Positions 26,187 through 37,994 of a stretch of 64,000 bases of DNA are shown here, piece after piece. The number at the start of each line of letters is the position of its first letter. Within the stretch, counting starts at the first letter, position 1. This stretch comes from Archilochus colubris. Lineage: Eukaryota; Chordata; Aves; Apodiformes; Trochilidae. The position numbers and the translations under genes are program-made. The notes under the pieces are model-generated. The model saw only the letters and a list, made by a program, of their open reading frames with translations. It was not told the DNA's origin and ran no database searches. The stretch lies in assembly GCA_023079485.1 (NCBI GenBank), contig CM041097.1, positions 15,861,658-15,925,657 on the forward strand, read 5' to 3'.

Positions 26187-29100
26187 TTATTTTACTTCTA
26201 CCAGGTACTAATATTTACTGAAGACTCACTTTGTAGCTATGTCAGTGTAAATACTTGGCTTTCTTCTTTGGTGGTAATGATCACTCTTCCCCCAAAGAGA
26301 TACTAAAATCTCCTTTGAGAGAAGGTCTGATGTCTGTTGTCTCTCCCTCGTTTTGTATGGTTGCAGAACAAATGCAAGAGACAACAGAATTACATCTCCT
26401 TTTTTTCCTATTTCCAAGACTACAACACTTCCCAGAGAGCAGGTTTTTTACAAGAAGCATTTTCCCTCTCATTTGCACCAGTTTTGAACCAGCATTGTGG
26501 CTGTGCCTGCCTGCATGACACACAGCTACTTCAGCATAAGTGTTTGCCAGTGCCTAGAAGAGAAAATCTCAGTGATGTTTCAGGCACAGCTCTGTGACAA
26601 TGACAGAGTAATTAACTTTTGAGCTGATCACTTCAATTCATGCATAACGAGAGCAAGAGAAACCTTCCACCTGCAGGTCTAGTATATCCCTGAGCCAAGA
26701 CACCCAGGCCAAATTGTTTTAAACTTTGTGAGTTAAAGGTAACTACAAAATCCACAGCTGAGCAAATGGCAAAGAGTTTCTAATTTGTAGTGCTATCTGT
26801 TAACTGCAATCCCTCCTGAAGCCTATGGGAGGGAAAAGCTTTGAAAAATAATCACTTGCTTAGAAATCTTGGCACTGTGAGAAGCACCATAGCAGAGATC
26901 CTACCTTTGGAAGTCTTGCATTCCCTGGGCTGCACATGACTACCTCTCAGCAAGACTTGGCCACAAGCTTCCCAGTGCTGGGAGCTCCACTGAGCATGGA
27001 GTCAGCAGGGAAGAGGCCCAAAGCAGCCTTTTCTGTTCAGGTCACAGAAGTCTCCTGTGTCAGCTGCTTCTGTCCAGGGTGATGAGAACTCCAAGATGAA
27101 GGTTTTGGGGTACGCTGAGAAATTTGCTGAAGCATTCCAGGAGGGTTCTCTGGTTGTTCATGGCAGAACTACTGGAAAGAGAGAGGGAAAAGAAAAACAG
27201 AGTTTGTGTGTACTTTTAAAGCCACTGTGAGTCCTCCATAGCCTCCAGCACATTCTTATTACACCACACTAACTGTTTTACAGTTTCAGAAAATTGTGAC
27301 TAAAGTGTTTCTGGCTTGTTTGTTTTTCCATATGGCAAATTCAAAGCTTTTCCCTTTGCTTCCGTTGGATCTAAAATCGACAAGACTTCTCTTTAACAAC
27401 TCATGGAGCACCTTGTTCTGCCAAGACATCTTTGTTTGTAGTGTACCAGCAACATCAAATGCAGTTAGTACAGGACTGGGAATAGTGTTTATTAGTTAAC
27501 CACAGCTGCAGAACAAGCAGATGGAGCAGAGCACATTCTTGTTGAAGATCACAAAAGTAACAACTATTGTCCTTTTCCTTTTATTTTTAATCTGTTATTT
27601 CTTCATGATGGAGTTGTAGATTTTCAGTTGTTAGAGACTGCATATACTTGTAGAGAAACCAGAGTAGCCATTATAATTAAGTACTCCCCAACTCTTTAAA
27701 CAGTCAGTGATTTTATTAAATTGAATTATTTTTCTCTGCAGCTTACATGAGAAAGGGGCATTGTAATCAGATTGGCATTTTAGAGTTATAACATTTGTAA
27801 GCTACAGTAAAATTTCCAAAGCCCTGTAGAAATTACATGCATATTTAAAGGCAAAAAATTTTGCTCTCACACTGCCTCTAAAAATGTTTTTTCTTCTGTG
27901 AGCTGTAACTGAGATCTCAGCTGAGGTGTAAAACATCAAAATGACCGAGTGACCAGCAAAATCTGTTTCCTCTGGCAGCCCCCAGACCAAAGGCAATGAT
28001 GCAGTGCAGAGGAGACAGACTAGGGCTGCTGGCTGTTACTTAGAACATTCCTACTGGCTTAAGTTCCCTCCAGTAAAGCAAATAGCAAAACAAAAAGCAA
28101 CAATTTTTAATCTTTTAATTTCTACCTTCTTGTTCAGTGAAATGAGTATGATGCAATTGTTCTCAGTCCTCATGGTTTCAGGTCAGACCAATTCTCTTTG
28201 TCTAACAAACTTCCCCTTCTCACAGTCTGCAGTGGAGCTTCCACATCTACAACTTCTGTACTGAGTCCTAAGAGCTTTAGGAGAGATCATCATGAGGACC
28301 CAAGATGACTGTCTCAAGGACACCAAGAGCTGCAGTCTCTGAGCTGGATCTCATTGCCCTTTTCATGTTAACTGTGTATCCACTACTTTACTTTCTTCAG
28401 AACTAAAAGAGATATAACTGGGCACTAACTTTGCTAAATGTTAAGAATCAAACCTGTTCCTCCATCCTACAGTGCACATGGAGCATGAAAATCACATTGA
28501 TAGACTACATGAAAAATGAGTTTTATCAGAGCTCTTGCTCCAAGACACATCAGCAGAAATATTAAATCCATTAAGGATGGAAAATTAGCTCTTCTACAAA
28601 TAAAAAGTAGGAATAACACCGTGATGGGACTTCTCACCGAGGCTGACAGAAAAGCAGGGTGAAGAAAGGGAGGTTTTTTTTTTTGGTTGATATAACAAGA
28701 GCTTTCTACGTGCTACTTTGGGAAGAACAAAACCAAATAAACAACAACCAAAACCAAAACAACAAAAGTCAAACAAGAGAGAACAAAGGTTGGGTTTGCC
28801 AGTAGAGTCGTGAGATGATGTGTTACTTAACAGGTAATACAGTGGACTAAAGAAAGAGATTTTCTTAACACATCTGCTTTTGCCCTCCTGTTTGCATTTA
28901 GTTAAGACCCATGGGGCTCCTTGTATCTGTTCTACTTGTTTGGCCTTTTAGACAGGAGACTGCAGAAAATCAATCTTTTTATGTGGTACCACCACAACAG
29001 AGCACCAGCCTTGGCAGAGGTCTATAAAAATTACCAAAAAACCCAGCCTACCCTTAATGAACACAAACCTGAATATGAACTGGTTCTGATGATGGTCAAA

Positions 29101-32100
29101 CTACAAAATAGAGAAATAAGTCAGAAAACTGCAGAGGATCTGTAAGAGTAGAACATTTTTTGTGACATATGAGACCTTTGATGCCTCATATTCATGAGAA
29201 AAAAATTTGCAGTCCTAACATCACTCAATATTATTTCAATCCACAGATAAACTGTGTAACTAGAATGATGAGTGCTGGCCACTTAACCTGTTCTCAGATT
29301 GGATTTCATACCAGTAACAGAACCTGAAGTGTTAGACCAATTTTCTCTGAAATAAATTGTTCTCTCTGAAATGAGCACATATGCAGCAGAAAAGGGCAAA
29401 TCCTTTCCATGTAGAAATCTGCAAACAATAGAATCAAAGTAGTCAGCTCATAATTATTTGTGTTTTACTTCTTTGCCTAATAGGCTCTCATAATCTCTAA
29501 GTGTTTGTGCAAACTGGGTTTATCAGTTTAAGGCACCTTTAATTCAGAAATTCTAGAAACCAATAAAAAACTACCTCAGTATCTAGGGCAGATGAATCTT
29601 AGAGGACATTTACAGAACTCTCTGCTCTTGAAAGAAAATCAGTTTCTATATCCACATTCTAAAATGGGCTAGCATGTATCTAAAGTTAATGTGGTCTTAG
29701 TAGACAATGTAATATGTTTTCAAATAAAAATATTAATGTGTATCTATATGTGATTTAGATATACAGATACTAGATCTCTACATCAGATATAGATATATAG
29801 AGAGAAACACACAAAAATGGTATTTATTAAATGACCCCATTAACAGTTTTCTACCTGTGAAGTGTTATAGACATGGCATGCACAGCCTGGACATAAAACA
29901 TCATTAAAACATTTTTTAAAAGTGTAATCTTTAATTTGAAAAAAATTACTGGTACTACACTCTATATGATTTTAAATAATTCAGGACATCAATTTAAACT
30001 AAAAAGTTATAGCTCCAGTAATCTCTAATGCATTGAAAAAAATAATTGAAAGTTTTATTATGCTTATTCTCCCAAATGCATAGAATATCTCCTAGCAGAA
30101 GAACTTAAAGGTCTGGGATGAATAAGAGATATATTTGATTTATTGACTTACAGAAGCATTCTTGAAGGAGCCTTAAACAGTGTGGTCTTCCAAAATCAAG
30201 GGCTCTGGGATGAGACCCTATCATCCTGTCACAGTCTCAGAGGCAGATACTTGGCTGGTTTGCTCTTGAAAACCTCCCAAAAGAGAGAGTCCCATCTTCC
30301 CTAAGCAATCAAGTCTGATGCTCACCCTATCTATGTGAGAATGTGGCTTCTGCTAGTTTCAGCTGAGATGTCACTACATACACACCTGGATGTGCACCAC
30401 AGAGAGGACACAGAACTCTCTCAGAGTAACACAGTGAATCTGCTCAAAAGATGCCTCCTTTTCCCTTTTTCTCTACCTGTCAAGATTATGCAGATTACAG
30501 TGAGCCTGGGATCTGTGAATCATCAGGAGCAACCAAAAACATTTCAGCTTGCACCACAACCTCAGCAGAGACCCTGCAGAAGGCTGAATTTAAAAGCCAT
30601 TTACTAAGTCTTTCACTACAGGCACTTCCAGAAGGTCAGAATTCTTTCAAGTGACTCAGCCTGGGACCCCCAAAATGCAGATCCTCAGAATGAAATGTGT
30701 CTCTGGAGGGTGTCAGCCAGGGAATATACAATATGTGCTCAAGGAAGACTATGTTCATTGAGGCAATTAAATATCATGCTTTATATTGCTGTCACTTGTA
30801 ATCTGGTTAGACTGGAAATGAAGAATGGGTTGTCTATGCAATTGCTATGATAAACATCACAGAAACTGTGTGGAAAGATTCACAATAAAACAGTGAGTTG
30901 CTATTATCTTGATGGCAGGTCTGTCCTCTTACAGAACAGTAAGTAATAACTCTTTCACATTTGCAAAAAGAAAGCAATATTTGCACTGCAAGGATGTGTC
31001 CTGTTAGTTTGAAAATAATGTCAATAAGGGGCTCTCCTTAGAAACATCTCCACCATCCAATTGCTTCCCAATCACAATTCATTTACTCAAGCACTGCACT
31101 CTGCTAGAGGGTAGGAATGATCCTCCTTTTGTAATTACTACTCCTGTGTGCAACCATTGACAGCACACAGGCAATTCTGGCTGATTTAGCCAAGTGAAAG
31201 GTTAATATTGGGTAACTGCAGCCAGAATATTTCTTCTAGCAGGTAGGTATTCAGTGTGCAAGAAAAACCTTCTCTCTGGCCACTGTTAAACCACTGTGCC
31301 AGGGCTTTGCTAAAGATGGCTTTGAAGAGAAACACGGGATCATTAATTAGCTCACACAGAGGACACTGCACAACAGAAAAAGCCAACAAACTTGCGTGGG
31401 AAAAATCCTCAACTGTTCTGAATCTCCTTTTTTTGCTGAACTATACCTCTCTGGCACTTTATGAAAAGGGATTTAAAATAAAAATAATTATGCTTTATCC
31501 ACTCCAAAAGAAATTGCAGCCAGAAACAAGACATTTTGTCAATGACTGTGTTTTTAGCTGTGATTTCAAAGATAGCACTTACAATAACAAGGCAGTTACT
31601 GCATCCCAGCTTAAACTCTTCAAGATGCTTCACCCAAGGGAAAACACTTAAGGGTGTCAAGTTCCAAATTTCTTGATGGACAGTCATTGATCTTTCTGAA
31701 CTTTTAGAGACATCACTGGAACTTTCAGTGTATTTATAACGTCTGAAACATACAGAAAAATAGAATAAATTGAGTGGTTTATAGCAAAATACAGTACCCC
31801 AATTCTTGTGGTGTCCCAGACAAGAAATATGTTGAATCAACAGACATCCAGCTAGACAGATTTACATGCAGGCCTGTTGGCAGCACTCCCATATTGCATG
31901 CTGTAGGCACAGAGTTATTCACATTCACACCAGAGCTATATTCACCTGAGACACAGACTGAATTTCAGCTGCTGACTTGTAGCATCTAGGATGCCAGATA
32001 CAGTTCTGGCCTCAGTGAGGTGAAGGATCTGCTGGGAATTTATTCTAGTCAACACTGTGCAGGTGACAGGTGATCCTAGGGTTGCCCCGTGTGTGATGGG

Positions 32101-32518
32101 TTGGAGGGGGCTGATCTCCTGAGAACATATTCCAGTCCTCTGAAAAAAGCATCCCCTTGCATCATGTCTCAGACTGAGCAGCTAAAAATGGATGCAGCTG
32201 AACCACTGCTTATGCCTGGTTTGTATTTTGAAAAGCAGAGGTTAAATCAGGCATTGAGTCTGAAAGTGAACTCAGGATGTTTCAAAGAAAAATAAATAAG
32301 AATAGAGGTCTAATATTTTGCAAAATATATGAAAACTCTCAGCATCTTCTCAAGTAGGTTGTACACTCCTTTGATAAAAGACAACTCTAATTGTGATGGG
32401 TGTAGGTGGCCACCTGGTGTATCAGTTGCTCTCTCCTCCAGTGAGATAAAGTAAAGGGAATTGAAACTGCTAATGAACATGCACATGAATACATTAGGCA
32501 GCAACTAACTTAGTTCTC

Positions 32519-33030
32519 ATGTACATGCACTGCAGCACAGCTGTGTGTAAAATGAGTCTGTTTGGTTTTAACAGTGGCCCTATTTACTCTGTCGTCAGCC
32601 CAGTATTTTTTTATCATCCTTCCATAACCACTGATAATTACCTAATATATTTTGTAAGCCACAAGTCCATTTTCAGAGCAGAAATGGCACTTAGGCACAG
32701 ATTGGCTCCAATTGGCTTCGCTGCCTGCTCCACAGAGGAACAGCCATCACATGACTTTTAATCTCACATGAAACAAAAAGATTAAACTGTCAATAATAGG
32801 ATGAGCCACCATGACGGCTGCCCTGATGGAATGGCTCTTCCAAACTGCTCCTAATAATATGTATGCAAGGAAGAGATTTTTCTTTATAATGCATGTAATT
32901 AGAGTACAGGACAAAATGTTCTGTTCAAATTCATGACATGCACAACTAATAGAGAAGGAGAGAATGAGGCCCTTGGCTATTTATTTGCATGAAAAGGCTT
33001 CAATATAGGCTATACTTTGGAGAAATTAGT
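32519..33030. other. Candidate conserved non-coding element
   Basis: An AT-rich, repeat-free block with many regulatory-like words: CCAATTGG, TAATTA, ATTTGCAT (octamer-like, near 32983), ACATGAC and CTGTCAATAAT. Texture resembles deeply conserved vertebrate enhancers. No open frame or splice structure is sensible. This is a composition-based guess without alignment. Confidence 0.25.
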
Positions 33031-34504
33031 TTTTAATCTAGGTGACTAGATGAGATTTTGACCCTGAACTGTTTTTGAGTTGACCTGGGAGAATTTATGC
33101 AGAAATAAATGTGACGCCCTGGAAGCCAGATGGGTGTCACTTTTTTCATTAATATTTGAATGTCTCATGTAGTCAAGAGGAGCAGAAAATCACTCCTTTT
33201 AAAAGCTCACCTTCTGTGAATTTGCTTTGATGAGAAACAATAAAAAAAAGCAGATAGAAATCCTAGCAGGGATGTATTCTTTGCAAATTTGGGCATTCAA
33301 GAGCTCGATACATTGATTCAGCAGTGATTCCCCCTGCTTGACCTGTATAAAAGAGAAACCTACAACTGTAGCTTTCCATGAATACATTAAGTAGGGCAAC
33401 TCACTCTCCCAGCACAAGTCTATTACAGAGAACCATTGTTCTACAATTTCAATAATAACTGGTCCAACAGGTCCTTGAAGGAGGGTTTCAGAACACAATT
33501 ACTTTTTTAAATAGTGTTGCTCATTTAATGGCTGATATGGGAAATGGCAGGTGAAGATTTTGTATTGGGTCAGGGTTCAAACCTCACAACCCTAAAGAAA
33601 AAGCACTCTGAGCATGTCAGAAAAGGACCTGCATCTCCTCCATCATTCCAATATGAGGAATTATTATTAACAGCATGAAGTAGGGACAACACTTTATGTA
33701 ACACGTCAGACCATTAAAATATTTCTCTTTCATGTCATTAGTAACTCTTAGCTTGAAGTTAGATCTTTCCAGTAACTTTTATACAAAAGTAATCTTTTAA
33801 ATAATTGCCAGGGACCTGAAATGCACCCTAGTCACTGATCTGGGTGGTTAGGGTGACCCCAGGCTCTCATCAGGGCTGGGTTTTTCTTACCTGTTCCTCT
33901 TCAGCCAGCACTGCATATTAGTTCCAGCAGAGACTCAAAACACCAGGGTGTTAGGCACTGCTCACCATCTCCTCAGCACCCCACTTTTGCAGTTACTAAC
34001 ACTTCTCTGCTGAGTGGAGTCCTGGTTACCACTGGAGCCAGCAGTTAAACTCCACCAGAGAGGGAGGGAGTCATGTAATGAGCATACAAACCTCACAGCA
34101 GTGAAGGACATGGAGTCATAAATTATTTATGTAAAATATCACATTAATTAGGGAGGATATGTAATTTCTCTATGGTTTTAGGCTTTGAGGAAGGCAGGCA
34201 GGAAAGAACCTTTGATGGCTGGGGCAAAGTGCCTTCTAGTAGATTGAATGAACAGGTCACAACAGCTGTTCTAGCTGATGAAAAGGATGTTTTTGTGAGC
34301 AACCTCAGAGGCTGGAGCAGACCAGAGATATACTGGACTTAGCTTAAGGCCTGGGTAGTTCAAAAGGCAACCTAGCCACAGATTTCTCCTACTAATTGCT
34401 AAATATGCTTACCAGCTTCCAGTCTTTGCTCTGCCATGATCCCCTGTGAGACATAAGGCCTGCTGATTACACTCTTCCTGCTGCACAGTCCTGCTTGCAA
34501 ATAT

Positions 34505-34554
34505 AGCAATAGTAGCCATTGAGTAATAAAGCAATAGTAGCCACTGAGTAATAA
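34505..34554. repeat. 25-bp direct tandem duplication
   Basis: AGCAATAGTAGCCATTGAG... at 34505-34529 is repeated at 34530-34554 with a single base change. Simple local slippage or duplication. Confidence 0.88.
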
Positions 34555-36819
34555 CTCACAGGGGTGCTGTGAATGGCAGGGGCTACAGTAATGGAAGGAG
34601 GGGTAGGAAGCAGGATAGATACCCCTTACTTTTCTTCCTTATATAAAAATGTTCTCCATTTTTTTGGAGTGCATTTAGATTTCAACATCACATAAAACTG
34701 CTGTGCTCCTGGTAGGTGCTTGTTGTAATTTTTGGTAAGAAGAGCTGGTAGACACACACAACTCACTAGGTGAAGCTAAAAGAGTTGCCCAACTTCCTCC
34801 TTTCCATCCCATAGCCACCATCCCACAGCCACCACTCTGTTTCTCTACAGGGTTTGCAAGCAGGTGGGTTTGCTGATGTTCACAATTTCCTGGTAGCAAA
34901 GATCCCTCTGCCTCTGGATTTGAACCTGAACTTATCTCTCTTTTGCCAGACATGAAGCATGTTTTAAAACCTGGGTCCATGAATTCCTCTCCTATTTATA
35001 TCAAATAGCAAAGCAAAAACATACTAAAAAGAAATTTCACCCTGCTATTAAATAAATTAAATATGGAGACAATTTTATAGCTGTGACATTTAAGAAGGCC
35101 TGGGGTTATGATACAAATAATTTGCCTAAAATAAAGGTTGGACTTTTGCTGTCTGGGGCAGTGCAGCCAAGTTGGTTTCTCAGCTCACGTACAAGAGGTA
35201 TGGAAGACACACCCTAGAGACAGAAGAGCCAGGGGATGGGATTTCTCAGTGAAAGGAAAGAGACAACTGAACAGAACGCATGGGGCATGTACTGGCTTCC
35301 AGATTGTGCTGAAATTGATGGGCATTTCCCTGTGACCACAGTGTGGCTGCACCAGCCTCTGAAGGGTGACCTGCTGGATGGAAAAGAACACTTTCTGCTT
35401 GCTGTGAAGTCCAGAAGTAACAGATCTGTAGGCAGCTCAAGAGCTTACCTGAGTGCTGTGCACATCCATACAGCACCTGGCACATACAGGCAGTGTAGTT
35501 CCTGCAGCGACCATGCCCAGGCTGCATGACACAGCCAGGTCTTTGTTTTGTTTTTCTAGATGATCTTGGCTGTTGAAAATGGGAAATGCAGACAGAAATG
35601 CATTTAGAGAATGGTAATGAGGCGCCATAAAGAGTTTGCTAATACAGTTTGTACATTCATTGTATCCACTGTTTGCTTTATGGACTAATTACTATGCAGG
35701 CTCATGTTTGGTTTCTGAGCAGCTGGGAAGCTAGTTGGAAGGTGTATGCTGAAGCTACACTGTCTCATTATGCTACTTGCTTCCTCAGTTGGAAAAATCA
35801 TGTCTGACAAGCCACTTTCCTGGGTGCAGAGCTCAAAAGATGCCAAGAGGCTTGGGGCTCGATGAAAGGTATTTGATGTCAATAGCATTTGACGTATGCG
35901 GGTTTGATACATTCCTGGCTTCTAAGTGATGCCAAAAATGCATCTTATGAGAATAATATAAAGACAGAGGACAGAGATCTAACCCCCTTCAGGTAATTGC
36001 TCTGAGTTGTTGTAAGGTGACCTTCATCCCCACACAAACAGCTTATTGATGAGAGTGCAAAAACATTTATCTCTCCCCACTTTCCATAGGTACATAAGGG
36101 GCAGTCAATGCTGCTGTGAAAACACTAAGGAACCTGTGTCTGCTGTGCAGGTAGATTAGATGGTAGCCTTCATCTGAGCATAAGAGTAGTCATCCTCAGA
36201 CTTGCCAAACAGTTAATGTCCACAATGCTTTGTAATCCCTTTGATAAGACAAAAAAAAAATTCAGTTTGTAAACAGAAACCATCTTGCAGCATGAAACCT
36301 TCCAAAAGCCTAAACTCACCTCATAATCCTCCTCCTTGTGTCTGGGCATCAGGGCATGGAGAAACAGATGCTGAGAGCCAACACCATTCTTTTGACCTCA
36401 AAAAGAAGGAGATAATGCTTTCAGGGGTGGAATCTTACACAGCTTTGCCCCATCCCTCACACCCTGGAGAGCCCAGCTCATTTCTGTAACCCCTTTCAAA
36501 GACACAATGCACTGCAATTAAGTGAGTCCTGGGCAGAGGCATTAATTGATTATAATGAAGTTAGAAGTGAGGCAGGACATTAATAACATGAAAACACCCA
36601 GTGCTTGCATGCTGGAGACTCGTTCTTCCCCCTCAACCAGCCACGCAAAGGCAACACCGACATCGACACAAAGGGATCCATTTTCCTTTGCCCTCTTGTG
36701 GCATGGCGGTCACTGCCTCTCTGCTGGGAAGCAGCATGAGCTTAAGGCACCATGTTGAAGCACAGTAAAGAAGGGAAAAATGTGTCTATCCAATTCCACA
36801 TTGTTCCTCAGGTGTGGGT

Positions 36820-37440
36820 GTTACGTGAAGGGGAAGACATCTTTCCTGCCTCTCCCAGGTCCGCGTTGTTCACAGCCCTGGGGAGCACCAGGAATCCTCA
36901 TGGCTACTGAAACCATTGCCATGGGAAGGAATGGCCCCAGCTCCCTCCTACCTGCATGACTCCAGCCTCACAGTCAGTGACCAGGACCAGCAGCCATGTC
37001 CACCCCCGTCATCTCCTGTGAGGGCGGCCGCCATCTCGGTGCTGTGCCCTGCCGTGAGGAGAGCCCTCTGGAAAGCCGGGGGAAGACGTGAGCTCCCCCA
37101 GCACCTTCCAGAGAACTCAGCAGTGGGGAGAGAAACTCAGGGGAACCCAAGAGTCCCCCAACAAGCACAGAATGTGTTGTTTCACTGATCCCCCTCACAC
37201 AATGCTGAATTTCTCCTTCGAAGGCTGCAGTCGTCATCGCTGCGCAGCTCCTCACGGCGTCCCCCAGCACGGGCCCAGCTTCACCCCACGCTTGGTAAGG
37301 AGATGGCAGAGCCACCTCAGTCCCTTCTTCTCTGAGAGTTTTGGGAGAGATGGGAAAAATGAAATCACTCCTCTTGACAAGGGTGAGGAATGGCTGAGGG
37401 TCCCCTGGGATGCTGTGAGCTGCCTGTCCCTGCTCGGGTG
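36820..37440. promoter_or_regulatory. Local GC/CpG-rich patch, possible regulatory element
   Basis: CpG is scarce over most of the window but clustered here (by eye around twenty in 600 bp), including GGGCGGCCGCCATCTCGG near 37021, which contains a YY1-like GCCGCCATCT word, and a CpG cluster at 37215-37290. A minus-strand frame of 244 codons (36974-37708) covers the patch, but its predicted protein has no recognisable domain and high GC alone favours long frames. It may be an orphan CpG island, an enhancer or a non-coding RNA promoter. No TATA box or splice donor could be linked to it. Confidence 0.3.
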
Positions 37441-37786
37441 AATGAATAGCTGTAATATAGAGAGGAATCCACACAGCATCTTCTTTCATTTCCATGAAAT
37501 TTTGCTCTGAGGTAAAAAAACCAAACAAACAAACCTGCTTTTCACACCACGCTCCCAAATGTAAAAATAAACCACAAAAACAAGCTTCTCTTTTACTGCT
37601 TCGTTTTTCCTGGGTGTCAAAGCAGCACAAAGCCACAAGTTGGGAATATGAATGAGGCACCTTCTGGGTTGGGCTGTTCTGCAAGACCCCAGACCTCCCC
37701 ATCCACACATGGTTCAGACTCCAGGAGGGGAGAAGAAATAGGTTTGGGCCTGCCCTTGTTCATTGAGCATTTCCATAGGTGTTTTC

Positions 37787-37994
37787 TGTAGTGAAATGAG
37801 GCAACCAGGTGGCACTAATTGCCAGGGAGTGAGCATGAGCTTGTGTCAAGCCCACCTGTGTCTAATTAGGGTTGGCCCCCTGGTCCTGCTCATGCACAGT
37901 GGGGGCCCACCCTAATCAGGCACAGGTGGGCTTGACACAAGCTCATGCTCACTCCCTGGCAATTAGTGGCACCTGGTTGCCTCATTTCACTACA
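37787..37994. mobile_element. Fold-back (hairpin) MITE, copy 2, 208 bp
   Basis: Same element as 12674-12881. The termini are TGTAGTGAAATGAGG and CCTCATTTCACTACA, with two 94-bp arms matching at 90 of 94 positions around a 20-nt loop. Perfect direct repeats GTTTTC flank it (37781-37786 and 37995-38000), the expected footprint of transposition with 6-bp duplication. The central bases read as the reverse complement of copy 1, whereas the G at arm position 26 is on the same side in both. That points to inversion of the inner part between the arms. It has no open reading frame of its own. Confidence 0.93.

Larger units (their letters stand above)
25618..37786. other. Non-coding, no gene recognised
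   Basis: Intergenic sequence containing one old CR1 scrap, a candidate conserved block, a small tandem duplication and a GC-rich patch, each listed separately. There is an A/C-rich simple tract at 28723-28780. No exon is recognised, and open frames such as 31256-31651 plus and 31409-31840 minus overlap each other and show no domain. Confidence 0.55.

Noticed and set aside
36974..37708. Longest open frame of the window, 244 codons, minus strand
   Set aside because: It coincides with the GC-rich patch where stops are rare by composition. The protein shows no domain, repeat, signal peptide or homologue I recognise, and there is no splice or promoter support.
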